Shown: piece by piece, positions 28,401 to 39,200 of the stretch | Numbering within the stretch: the first letter of the stretch is position 1 | Layout: every line of letters starts with the position of its first letter | Assembly (NCBI RefSeq): GCF_018070025.1 | Contig: NZ_JAGPYQ010000001.1 | Coordinates: forward strand, 5,270,001 to 5,334,000 | Source: Streptomyces liliiviolaceus | GTDB taxonomy: Bacteria; Actinomycetota; Actinomycetes; Streptomycetales; Streptomycetaceae | Direction: 5' to 3' | Length of the DNA stretch: 64,000 nucleotides | The notes under the pieces: model-generated | The model's database searches: none | Told to the model about the DNA's origin: nothing | Seen by the model: the letters and a program-made list of their open reading frames with translations, nothing else | Made by a program: the position numbers and the translations under genes

Positions 28401-29062
28401 CCGACGCGACGACGCTGCTGGCGCTGGTCGCGGAGGAGACACCACGGCTGGTGGTGCTGGAGCGCGCGCTGCCCGACCTCCAGGCGCTGGACGTGGTGGA
28501 CCGGCTGCACGACGGCTCGGGCCGGGCCCTGTGCCCTGTCGTCATCGCCGACCACGAGGGCATGACGGCGGCGGACGCCCGGCGCGGTCGTCAGCACCCG
28601 GCGCTGCTCATGCTGGACATGGACGTGTTCGCACCTCAGGAGGCCGCCGCGCTCGTACGCGAACTGGCCGCCCACGGCTCCCGGTTGCCGCCGCGCACCA
28701 AGGACGTCCTCGACGAGGCACTGGTCTTCCTCTACGAGCACTGGCGGCGTCCGATCTCCCGCTGGCAGGTCGCGCAGGCCGCCGGTGTCAGCCCCGACCA
28801 CCTCGGCAAGCTGTTCCAGCAGCGGTACGGCCTGACGGTGTGGGAGTACCTGACCCGGCTGCGGATCCGGCGGGCGGCGGAGCGTCTGCGGTCGAGCGAC
28901 GACAGTGTGCAGAGCGTCGCCCGGGCCGTGGGTTTCCGTGACCGCGCGTACTTCAGCCGGGTGTTCCGCCGGGTCACGGGCGCGGCCCCGCACCACTACC
29001 GCGAAAAGACCGCCTCCGGAGAGGGAGTACGGGACGTGTCCGCCGGCCCGGCCCGCCGCTGA
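25490..29062 (+). CDS. hybrid sensor-regulator: LacI-type ligand domain, degenerate kinase, AraC output, 1190 aa
   Basis: Residues ~25-310 are a periplasmic-binding-protein-like domain of the LacI class (SIDSHAGMRKLVGHLVQHGR, VLACSDVLAAGALRHL, PEDVAVVGFNDSPEA) but without a LacI helix-turn-helix. A GAF-like section follows (~455-600), then a histidine-kinase region at ~625-830. Its H box reads HVGDELRTP; the phospho-acceptor His is replaced by Asp643, and the ATPase motifs are eroded. Two receiver-like segments (~845-1065) lack a normal phospho-Asp setting, and residues ~1075-1175 form an AraC helix-turn-helix (LAGVSP-like QAAGVSPDHLGKLFQ, GFRDRAYFSRVFR). It probably binds a sugar or oligosaccharide and acts directly as a one-component DNA-binding regulator. 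The pectate lyase upstream is a natural target. Confidence 0.85.
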   Translation: MDPGPHTGPHTGPYSGQYAVGGPPPGANRPLTVGLLTANIHLGVGATLWSGARAAAERNDVNLICFPGGNLRHGDVARSELYELVGPARLDGVVCWSSTLGLPSAGPRARRLLRRIAHLPLISLNQPLSDQTDVLSIDSHAGMRKLVGHLVQHGRRRPACIHGPLANPVSEERYRACVDALRHHGIRNEHVGAAVDFAAAAGASAMQVLLEARGLTPGVDFDVVLACSDVLAAGALRHLTERGIRVPEDVAVVGFNDSPEARLGDPPLTSVALPFEELGALAVDTLVARLRGTRPPDRTTIPATLVPRRSCGCPYPTSYQPPLVAPAPAATRRPAGWDAVDGVLPSGGARLAAAFRAELARADSDPYPPVGTGGGSRDTVNGGARPGSFLSLVERLLHSNAGTQAEVDRWHQALESARRGVVDTLPDPLRRAGEVLFGQARLVVAERSRALLEYERWSGTQRARRLREFGTALTTVVDLEGLSDVLERHLGQSGVPHCRIVLYERDADASGPAALGMARPLLARAEAARGAGRESGPAGPLGSPAFSPALLLPDSLLPGEDRFTLVLEPLHIGEEHLGVAVFEATSARAAYHDGADGALYRELGDQISAALKGIGLFDEVRRARDAAEQASRFQTRLLTHVGDELRTPVEAMLHRSGDPAAALLEVRRDAARVLHLMENLLDLARSEAGDLLLDRRLMDPLPVLARACAAAASALPAGPAWRLDLPERLPSVWVDETRFQQILHNVLISAAARAKNAPPRVAAALGPAGVRITVDVPDARTPIARPGQLLDVGVTTARRLAMMHGGALTVSDTTDRAQYVLELALPSPDGQAHLAAAGDAPLLVVTPGELGADISAHAARHGLEVCRPDTAHDPMPSVARRTPGAVVWDALPDRPQEWRAVQRLHDHPALRHTPFVLFGADGTDLPQSLRALRPNGFAEPVIVAGGSQESREALRRLAESALPDHPARVSTDATTLLALVAEETPRLVVLERALPDLQALDVVDRLHDGSGRALCPVVIADHEGMTAADARRGRQHPALLMLDMDVFAPQEAAALVRELAAHGSRLPPRTKDVLDEALVFLYEHWRRPISRWQVAQAAGVSPDHLGKLFQQRYGLTVWEYLTRLRIRRAAERLRSSDDSVQSVARAVGFRDRAYFSRVFRRVTGAAPHHYREKTASGEGVRDVSAGPARR

Positions 29063-29788
29063 ACCGGCGCGCAGGCCGCGCTCGGCTTGTGCTCGACCGG
29101 CGTTGAAACACCGTCGAATCCTCGGCGGATATTGCGGAAGCAAGCGCTCACGGTCCGTCAAGTCTCATTAAAGAACGACCCTTGCTTGTTTATTCGGCGG
29201 CGGACGTTTCTTGCCCGTCGGGCCGGTCGTCGACTTCTCGTCGGGCTTGTGGTGCGTGTCTTGAACACCCACCGAAACAGGGCGATCTTTGCATGTCAGA
29301 ACGCCCCCACTTCCCGAAAAACCGGTCGCATAGGTATGTTTCCGGGCGTTCGGTTCCACCCGCCCGGAGACCGTTGACAGGCTCTGGTCCGCTGATCAAT
29401 TATCACCGTGCGTCCAGGTGTTCCCAATCGGTACATCAGTCGGACGACGTCTCCGCACCCGTGGGGCGCCGTGAGCAAGAAAGCTGGTGGGCAGAATGCC
29501 GCTCGACGAAGGCATGAACCTGTCGTCGTTATCGGCTGGCAACGTTGTCGCTATGAATTGCCGAATCACCGGACCTCGCGGACTCCCCTCATTGTTCTCG
29601 CTCTCCGCATGCACCCCTCCGTCGTATCGCCCCCCACCTCCATGAGACACCGATCCGCCGCCCGCCCCGACTCCGCAGCTCCGCCCGGCAACCGGACGTA
29701 GAGCAGCCTCGGCGGCCCGCCGCACGGGCGGCCGAACTCCCAGCGTGACTCTCGGAACCAGTAACCCTGACGACGGGAAGACCAAGCC
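29063..29788. other. 726-bp non-coding region upstream of the NRPS-PKS operon
   Basis: No convincing protein is encoded on either strand; open frames here are short and lack good starts. The base composition around 29100-29560 is less GC-rich than the flanking genes. The promoter of the condensation-stub/NRPS-PKS/TauD operon must lie here. I found no clear operator palindrome. Confidence 0.5.
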
Positions 29789-30229
29789 TTGTCCGTGCAT
29801 GACACCCCCCAGGCTCCGTACACCCCCCAGGTCCCGTCTCCCCGCCAGCACCCCGCCGACTCCCCACGGCGCGAGCCCTCGGCGCCCGCCACCCTCGCCC
29901 CGGCCTCCTTCACCCAGCAGCGCCTGCGGTTCCTCGCCCAGCTCCCGGCCGGGAACGAGGCGTACAACGAGCCCCTCACCTCCGGCCTGCGGGCGTTGGC
30001 ACGACAGCACGGACGCACGCTGTTCGGCTCCGTCCTGACCGGCCGGTCGCTGCTGATGTCCCGGCTCAGCGGCCGTACCGCCGTGGTCGTGGGCACTCCC
30101 ATGGCAGGTCGGCGGCACAACGAGGTGGCGGCCGTGCTCGGCGCCGAACTGGCCGCGCTCTCCGTCGCGCCCGGCGCCACGCCGTCGACCGCACCCGCCA
30201 CCGTGTCCGTCGTCGCCGAGGAGGCGTGA
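29789..30229 (+). CDS. truncated NRPS condensation-domain remnant, 146 aa
   Basis: After a Pro-rich first 40 residues, FTQQRLRFLAQLPAGNEAYN (41-60) is a good match to the C1 motif of NRPS condensation domains. It runs straight into GRTLFGSVLTGRSLLMSRLS and VVVGTPMAGRRHNE (residues 75-112), which correspond to motifs C4-C5 of the same fold. About 230-250 residues between them, including the catalytic HHxxxDG, are missing. The reading frame is open and its stop overlaps the NRPS start (TGATG), so it is still translated in the operon. It cannot form peptide bonds as usual. It may be a relic, or a docking or stabilising piece for the A domain. TTG 29789 is the start; GTG 29795 is possible. Confidence 0.8.
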   Translation: MSVHDTPQAPYTPQVPSPRQHPADSPRREPSAPATLAPASFTQQRLRFLAQLPAGNEAYNEPLTSGLRALARQHGRTLFGSVLTGRSLLMSRLSGRTAVVVGTPMAGRRHNEVAAVLGAELAALSVAPGATPSTAPATVSVVAEEA

Positions 30230-33200
30230 TGTCCGGCTCCGCCGCCTCCGATTCCGCCGCGCCCGATTCCGCCGTGTCCGGTCCGCTGCTGGTCGAGGCC
30301 GTACTCGGCCAGGCGCGGCTGACCCCCGGCGCCCTCGCCGTGCTCGACGGGGATCACCGTCTCGACTACGCGGGCCTCGACCGGGCCTCCCTGCGTGTGG
30401 TGCGCGCCCTGCGAGCCCGCGGAGTCCGCCCGGGGCAGGCCGTCGCGGTCCGCCTGCCGCGGTCCTGGCAGTTGGTGTGCGTGATGCTCGGTATCCGCCG
30501 TGCCGGGGCCACCGTGGTTCCGCTCGACGCGCAGAGCCCCGCCGAGCGCCGCCGCCACATCCTCGACGACTCGGCCGCCGTGGCCCTGGTCCAGGACGGC
30601 ACGGACGAGGCGACGAGCGGGGCGCCCGGGGACGGCCCCGGCCCACTGCCGGACGGCTTCCTGCTGGACGTCGGTGACCTCCTCGGCGATCTCCCCCGAG
30701 AGAACGCGGGGTCGCCCTTCGACGAGGTCACCCCCGCCACGGACGCGGCCACCTCGTTCCTCTTCTATACCTCGGGCACCACGGGCCGCCCCAAGGGAGT
30801 CGAGGTCAAGGACGCCGGAATCATGCGTCTGGCCGACCCCGGTTTCCTCTCCCCCACCGCGGGCGCACGGTACGCCAGCATCTCCAACCCGGCCTTCGAC
30901 GCCCTGAGTTACGAGGTCTGGGTACCGCTGCTGACCGGCGGGACCTGTGTCGTCCTGAGCGACGAGCAGGTCCAGAACCCGCAGCTGCTCGCCGAGACCC
31001 TGCGGCACGAGCGGATCGACGCGCTCTTCGTGACCGCGGCCCTGTTCAACGCCGTCACCGACAGCGTGCCGCACTGCTTCGACACCGTCGCCCACGTCCT
31101 GATCGGCGGCGAACAGCTCAACGCCACCCGCGTCACACGCTGGTACCGGGACAACCCCGGCACCACGACGTGCCTCGTCAACGCCTACGGACCCACCGAG
31201 TCCTCGACCTTCGCGCTGCACCACCCCGTGCCCCGCGACTTCGACGGGGACACCGTTCCCGTGGGCCGGCCCGTGCCCGGGACGGACGCGCTGCTGGTCG
31301 CCGACGGCTCACGGGTCGCGGAGACCGATGAGATCGGTGAACTGCTGCTGTCCGGGGCCGGGTTGGCGACGGGCTACCGCAACCTGCCCGAGGAGACGGC
31401 CCAGCGCTTCGCCCCGCTGCCGTGGCACGACGCGGGCCGCGCCGTCTGGTACCGCACCGGCGACCTCGCACGCCGCGACGCCACGGGGCTGGTCACCTTC
31501 GTCGGGCGGGCGGACCGCCAGGTGAAGGTACGCGGCTTCCGCATCGAGCCCGGGGAGGTCGAGCAGCGGCTCGGCGCACACCCCGCCGTCCGGCAGGCCC
31601 GGGTCTGCACCCGGCACGACGTGGACGGCGCCCATGAACTGCTGGCCTACCTGGTACTGGGCGCCGAGCTGACGTACGAGGAGTACGAACGCCATCTGAC
31701 GGCCGCCCTGCCCCCGTACATGCGCCCGCACCGCACCCATCTCGTGGACGCCCTGCCGCGCAACGCCAACGGCAAGGTCGACGATGCCGCGCTGCTGGGC
31801 TCCACGACGCCGGCGTGGCGCCGTACCGTCGGCGCGGTCGTCGAGGTGACGGACGCACAGCGCGAGGTGCTGGAGATGGCCGGGAACGTGCTGGGGGTGA
31901 CGGGGCTTCGGCCGGACGACCGGTGGATCCCCAACGGAGGTGACTCGCTCAAGGCGTTGCGTCTGCGGTTCGGGATCCGGCGCCGCTGGAACGTCGAGGT
32001 GCCGCAGTCGGTCGTCCTGCGGGAGGACTTCGCCGCGCTGACCGAGGCCGTCACCTCCCGAACCGAGGTCTCCGGCTCCCCCGGCGCGGACCAGTCGCCG
32101 CCGCACCCGTCGGTGCCCGACCCGAGCGGACACCGTTCCGCACAGGCCACCTCCGAGCAGCAGCGCCTGTGGCTCCTCGACCGGAGCGACCCGCACGGTC
32201 GCGCCTACGACGTCCCGCTCGCCTTCCATCTGCAGGGCACCGTCGACGAGGACGCCCTGCGCGCCGCGCTCACCCGTCTCGTCGCCGAACACCCCGCCCT
32301 GCGTACGGCTTTCCGGTCCACCGCGGAGGGGCTGCTCCAGGAGGTCGGCGACCCCTTCGACCCCTGGGAGCCGGCCGACGTCCTCGACGGTGAGGGCTGG
32401 GAGCCGACGGCTCGGCGGTTCTTCGCCACACCCTTCGATCTCGCCGAGGCGCGGATGCTCCGGGCGGGCCTGCTGCGCACCCTCGACGGTGCGGTCCTCC
32501 TGCTCCACCTGCATCACATCGCCGTCGACGGCTGGTCCCTCAACGTCCTCTTCCGCGACCTCACCGCCTTCACCGCCCAAGCGGCCGGGCTCGAAGAAGC
32601 CGGTCACGGCGAGGAGGAAAGGTCCCGTCACACCCCGCTCGATTTCGCCCTGTGGCAGCGGCGTTGGCACCTGGAGCCCTCCTACGACGAGCAACGGTCG
32701 GCGCTGCGCCGCCACTACGCGACTGCGGAGCCGTCCCCGCTCCCACCCGCCGCCGCGAACACCGCCGACACCGGGGCCCGGCTGCTGACCGCGTCCCTCG
32801 ACCTCGTCCAGCGCTCCCGGCTCGACCGGCTCGGGGCGGAACTCGGACTCACCCGTTTCCAACTCCTGCTGGCCGCCTTCTCCTGGAGCCTGTACGGCGT
32901 GACGGGCCAGACACGGCCACTGGTGGCGAGCCCCGTCTCGGGCCGACCGGTCGGTGAATTCGCCTCCACCGTCGGCATGTTCGCCAACACCGTGCTGCTG
33001 CCGTTGCGGCTCCAGCCAGGTGAGGACCTGCGCCGACAGCTCGGTCGGCAGGCCGTCGAGGTCCAGCAGATCCTGGACCGGCAGGACGTGACGCTCGCCG
33101 ATGTGCTGACCGACCACGACTTCGGCGGCGGCGGCCCGCTCTTCGACTTCATGTTCGTCCTGGAGAACACCGACTTCGGCGCGCTGTCCTTGCCGGACTG

Positions 33201-36200
33201 CCGGGTGCGTCCCGTCTGGCCGCAGCCCATCGACACCAAGTGCGCGCTGACGCTGTCCGTCGTCGAGCAGGACTTCGGCTTGGACTGCCTGTGGGAGTAC
33301 GCGGCCGGGCGCTTCGACGCCGACGTGGTGGCGTCCGCCCATCGACTCTTCGTACGGGCGATCGACCTGCTCACCGCCGCGGACGAGGACGAGGACTGGA
33401 GCCAGGGTCAGGACGAGCCGACGTTGGCAGCCGTCGTCGCTCCCTACCGGCGTACGCTCCCCGATCCTGGACGAGGGGCGCGAAGCACTCCCGCGTTCAC
33501 GACCGTGGCAGAGGGCTTCGCCGCGCAGGTACGGCGGACTCCGCACGCGCCGGCCCTGACCACGGGCGACCGCACGCTCACGTACACGCAACTGGACGCG
33601 CACGCACGGGCGTTGGCAGCCGAGTTGGCGAACCGGCTTCCGCTGCCGTCCGATCCCGGGGCGCCCGCCCGGGTCGCGCTGCATCTCACACCGTCGGCCG
33701 AGCACATCGTGGCACTCCTCGCCGCCGCCCAGCTCAACCTGACCGTCGTACCGCTCGATCCCGCCTACCCGCCCGCGCTGCTGCGCCGGGTCCTGCACGA
33801 CGCCGACCCCTTGTGCATTCTGACCGCGGTCGGTGCGGAGGAGGGCGTGGCCGAGATCGCGCCGCCGGAGCTGCCACGGCATCCGATCGATCTGGCCGCC
33901 ACCGATCCGGCCGCGCCGCGACCGGCCCCCCACGCGGGCCTGAGACCGCTCTACACGCTGTTCACCTCCGGCTCGACCGGTGTGCCCAAGGGTGTCGACG
34001 TACCGGACCTGACCCTGTGCAACCTGCTGCACTGGCAGACCGAATCGGGTGGCCTCGGCGGGGCCGCGGTCACCCAGCAGTTCTCGATGCTGTCCTTCGA
34101 CGTCTCCTTCCAGGAGATCTTCACGACGCTGTGCTCGGGCGGACGCCTGCACCTCGTGCGCCCCGAGTGGCGGCAGGACCTGCCCGCCCTGCTCGACCAG
34201 TTGGAACAGGCCGGTGTCGAGCGGTTGTTCCTGCCCTTCGTGGCACTGCAACTGCTGGCCGAGCACGCCGTGCACCTGGGGCGTTTCCCGTCTCGGCTGC
34301 GAGAGGTGGTCACCGCGGGCGAGCAGCTGATGTGCACCGACGCCGTCCGCGACTGGTTCGCCGGTCTGACGGACGCCCGGCTGTTCAACCACTACGGGCC
34401 CACGGAGACCCATGTCGTCAGCGGTCTGTGCCTCGAAGGCGACCCGATGCTGTGGCCCACCCGCCCGGCCATCGGGCACCCGGTGGCCAACGCGGTGCTG
34501 CGCGTGACCGACGACAGCGGCGAACCGCTCCCGCCCGGGGCTGTCGGCAGGCTGCTCATCGGGGGCCCGATGGCCTCGCCCTGCTACCTCGGCGACGCGG
34601 AGCTCAACCGCTCCAGGTTCACCGAACTGCCAGGCCACGGCACGTTCTACCGCAGCGGCGACCTGGCGCACTTCGACGCCGACGGGCTGCTGCACTTCGA
34701 CGGCAGGGACGACGACCAGGTCAAGATCAGCGGTCACCGGCTGGAGCTGGGGCAGCTGGAGGCCGCGCTGCTTCGGCACCCGTCGGTCGTCGGTGCCCTG
34801 GTGTCCCTCGACGGGGATTCCCTCGTGGCGCTGCTGCAGTGCCGCGGCGACGACCCGGAGCTGGACCAACTCGACGCCCATCTCGCCGGGCAGTTGCCGC
34901 CCTTCGCCCGTATCCGCACGTTCCGCAGGGTCGAGACGCTGCCGCGCACGCCGAGCGGCAAGCTCGACCGCCGCGCGGTCGCCACGCAGGGGCGTGAGCT
35001 GAGGAGTGGGGCGGCGACGGGGCCGGGGGCCACGGAATCCGTCGTGTCCACGCTGGAGACCCGGCTGTGCGAGCTGTTCGCCACGGTGACGGGCAAGAGG
35101 GTGCTGCCGGACCAGCGGTTCTTCGACGCGGGCGCGGGCAGCCTGGACCTGATGCGTTTCCAGTTGCGGTGCGGTGTCGAGCTGGGCCTGACCTTCACGG
35201 TCGCGGACCTCTTCGAGCACGTCACCGTACGCGGCCTGAGCCGGTTCCTCGACACGTCGGCCCCGGCTCCGGCCGGCGCCACCACCAGGACCACGGCTAC
35301 GGCTACAGCTACTGTCCCGGTCGAACGGAACGGCGGCGCGGACGAGCCGATCGCCGTCATCGGGATGGCCGTACGGCTGCCCGGCGCCCCCGACCTGGCG
35401 TCGTTCTGGCGGATGGTCGAGTCCGCAGAGCGCGGCATCGAACACTTCCCGGCCGCCGAGGGACGTGTCGGCGCCCGCAGCCAGATGGACGGTCTGCTGG
35501 CCTTCGACCCCCAGCACTTCGGCATCAGCCCGCAGGAAGCACGGCTGATGGACCCGCAGCAGCGGCACCTGCTGATGAGCTGCGTCGAAGCGCTCGCCCA
35601 CGCGGGCATCGCCGACCCCGCCGCCGGCCGCGTCGGCCTGATAGCGGGATGCGGCGAGAACACGTACTTCCAGTCCATGCACCGGGAGGCCGACCCCGCC
35701 GCCCTCCCGGACGGCTTCCGCCTGGCCCTCCACCACGACAAGGACTTCCTCGCCACGAAGGCCGCGTACCACCTGAACCTGACCGGCCCCGCCTTCACGG
35801 TCCAGGCGGCCTGTGCCAGCTCCCTCGTGGGGGTGCACCTCGCGGCCGGGCTGCTGCGGCAGGGCGAGGCCGACGTCATGCTGGCCGGCGGAGTGCTGGT
35901 CGACACGCTGCTGACGGACGGGTACACCTACCGGCCGCAGCACATCTTCTCGCCCGACGGCCACTGCCGGCCCTTCAGCGACGACGCCGCGGGCACCGTC
36001 GGCGCGAGTGGCGTCGGTGTCGTGGTCCTCAAACCGCTGAGCCTCGCCGAGCGCGACGGCGACACCGTGTACGCGGTCGTCACCGGGTCCGCCCTCAACA
36101 ACGACGGCGCCTCGAAGCTCGGTTACAGCGCGCCGTCCGTCTCCGGGCAGCGGGAGGTCATCCGGACCGCGCTGCGCCGCAGTGGCCGCCCGGCCACCGA

Positions 36201-39200
36201 CATCGGATACGTCGAGGCGCACGGCACCGGGACCCGGCTGGGCGACCCCGTGGAGGTCGGCGCGCTGCGGCAGGCCCTCGACCTGCCCGACTCCGCCTCG
36301 GTCGCCCTGTCGTCCGTGAAGAGCCAGATCGGTCACCTCGGCGCCGCCGCGGGCGTCGTCGGCCTGGTGCGCGCGGCACTCGCCGTCCACCACGGGGTGA
36401 TCCCGCCGAACGTCGACTTCCGGCGCCTCAACCCGGAGATCGGCGCCGACCCGGGCCCCTTCCACATCCCGACGAGCGCGCGGCCCTGGCCGGCGGGGCG
36501 TCCGCGTGTGGCCGCCGTCAGCAGTTTCGGCATCGGCGGCACCAACGCCCATCTGATCCTTGAGCAGCACGCGCCCCCCGTATCGGCGCGGACGCCGAAG
36601 GGCACCGGCCGGAGCGCCCACACCGGCCGCCTGGTGCTGTCCGGCAGCAGCGAGCAGTCACTGCGTACGGACGCCCGGCGCATCGCCGACCATCTGGCCG
36701 CCGCTCCGCAGACGTACGACCAGGTCCTGCGCCATCTGTCGGGCGGTCGCCCGACGCGGACGCACCTGGTCACGGCCGACTGCCCGGACGCGGAGACGGC
36801 CGTGGCGTGGCTGCGGAGGGTCGCGGACGGCTCGGAGCCCGCGACGGGGGCTGCGGGTGCGGCGGGCGAGGTCATGGAACTGGAGCAGGGGCCGGCCGCG
36901 TCGGACGACGCGAGCGGGAACCTGCGGCAGGGCGCTCACTCCGCTCCCCCGCCCTGGGACTTCCCGCCCCCCGCCTTCGCCCTCACCGACCACGACTTCC
37001 CGCGCGCCGCCCGGCAACCCGCGCAGCCCGTCACGGCAGCCGACCCCGCCGCCACCACGCCACCGGTACGGATGCCGGAGGGCGAGTGGCTGCACCAGAC
37101 CGAGTGGGCGCGGCTGCGACGGGCCGTCCCGTACACCGGCTCGCTGTCGGGGCGCCCGGTCGTGGTCGTCACCGACGGCACCTCGACGCCGGTCGACTGG
37201 AAGGCACTGCACTCCGCGCACAGCCGCGTCGTCCACGTCACGACCGGTACCGCGTACGTGCGGTCCGGCGGCGACCGGTACGAGGTCGATCCCGCCGATC
37301 CCGCCTCGCTGGCCCGGCTGCTCAAGGACGTCGGACACGACGCGCCCGAGGGATTCGAGTGGCTGCACACGCTGCCTCTCCGTGTCGAAGGGCCGGTCGG
37401 CGAAGGTACGTTGGAGGACGCTCGGCGCGTCTGCCTCGACCAGACGGCCGCCCTCTGCCAGGCGGTGGCGAGCCTGCCGCCCGGCGCACGTCCGCGCCTG
37501 TGGTGGCTGTCCCACAGTGCGCAACCGGTGACGGGCGAGGTGTCACGCCCCGAACTGGGCCTGCTGGCCGCTGCGGTGGAGGTGCCTCGCCAGGAACTCG
37601 GCCTGGACACCCGCTGGATCGACCTGCCGGGCGCCGACCCGGCCGACTGGGCCCATCTGCTGCCGGTCGTCCTCGCGGACACAACCACGGACACGACCGC
37701 GGGGGCCGTCCCGGGAGCCTCCCTGGGAGCCGCCCCGGAGCGTCGTATCGCCCTGCGCCAGGGCTACTGGTGGCGGCCGGTCGCCCGGTCCGTACCGCGC
37801 CCGCTCGCCCACTCCGCCGGGCTCATGGGCGGCGCAGGGCTCATGGAGGGCGACGGCGAACACCTCGTCCTCGGCGGCACCGGTGGCATCGGTACCGGCA
37901 TCGCCACCTGGCTGCTCGAACACACCGGCGGGCGGGTCGTACTGCTCGCGCGCCGCCCCCACCTGCCGTCCGCCCTCGCCCGCTGGTCCGACCGTGTCAC
38001 CCTCGTGGCGGCCGATCTCGCCGAGGAGCCGCTCGACGACGTCCTGGAACGGCTCGCACCCCACACCGGCCGCCTCCACGGCATCGTGCATGCCGCGGGC
38101 AGCGCGTCCGGCGCCCTCCTGATCCGCCGCGACAGCGAGACCATGCGCGACGCCGACCGGGCGAAACTGAACGCCGTCCTGCTCACCGAGCGGCTGATCG
38201 CCCGCCACGGACCGCGTTACGCCGTCTACTGCTCGTCGCTGTCGGCGCTGTTCGGCGGAGTCGGCCAGTTCGACTACGCGGCCGCCAACGGGGTGCTCGA
38301 CGCCTTCGCCCACCACGGCGGCGCGGACTCGTCGGCGACCGTACGCCTCAGCATCGGCTGGGACGTGTGGCGGGACGCCGGCATGGCCCTCGACTCGCTC
38401 GGCACCGACGCACGCCACCAGGCACATCTGCGGACGGGACTGTCGACCGCCGAGGGACTGCGCGTCTTCGCCGACGCCCTGGAACTCCAGCTGCCGCACC
38501 TGCTCGTGTCCAGTACGCCACTGGAGGCCTCCCGGTACTTCTACGAGCCCGAGGCACGGACCGCCGACGAGGTCGCCCGAGAACCGGCCGGGGCGCAGAC
38601 AACGTCACCCGACGCCGCCGAACTCATCGAGGCAGCACGGGAGTTGCTCGGCACGGACACGCTTGACCCGGCAGCGTCCCTGTACGACCTGGGCGCTGAC
38701 TCCCTCACCCTGCTCGACCTGCTCTCCGAGGTGAAGCGGCTGTACGGGGTCGACATCGAGCTCTCGCATCTCAGCCATCAGGTGAGCGTCGACGATCTCC
38801 TCGCCCGCCTCGGCCGACCCGCGCGGGCGGAGGAGCCCACCGACGACCCGGTGACCGTCGAGACCTGGCAGACCGGCGACGACCAGGACGTCCTGTGCGT
38901 GATCCACCCGGTCGGCGGCGACATCCAGGCCTATCGGCCGCTGGTCTCCGCCCTGGACGCGCGCACCACGGTCTGCCTCGTCCCCGATCCCGCTCTGCAC
39001 GATCCCGGCCTGCCGCACTGGACGGTCGCCGAGCGGGCGGACCGCTACCTCGCCGCGCTGCGCGCCCGTTTCCCCGATGCGCGGACCCGACTGCGGCTCG
39101 CGGGCTGGTCGTTCGGCGCGCTGGTCGCCCACTCCATGGCCGCGAGCGCCGAAGCGGCGGGCCGGCCTGTCGAGCGGCTGTACCTGCTGGATCCGCCCGC

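Noticed and set aside
26306..29161. 951-codon minus-strand frame across the LacI-AraC hybrid gene
   Set aside because: Antisense to recognised ligand-binding and AraC domains; no motif of its own.
31309..36621. 1770-codon open frame on the minus strand across the NRPS-PKS gene
   Set aside because: It is antisense to conserved A, C and KS domains, gives a low-complexity Arg/Gly/Val-rich product and shows no family motif. High GC makes such mirror frames common.
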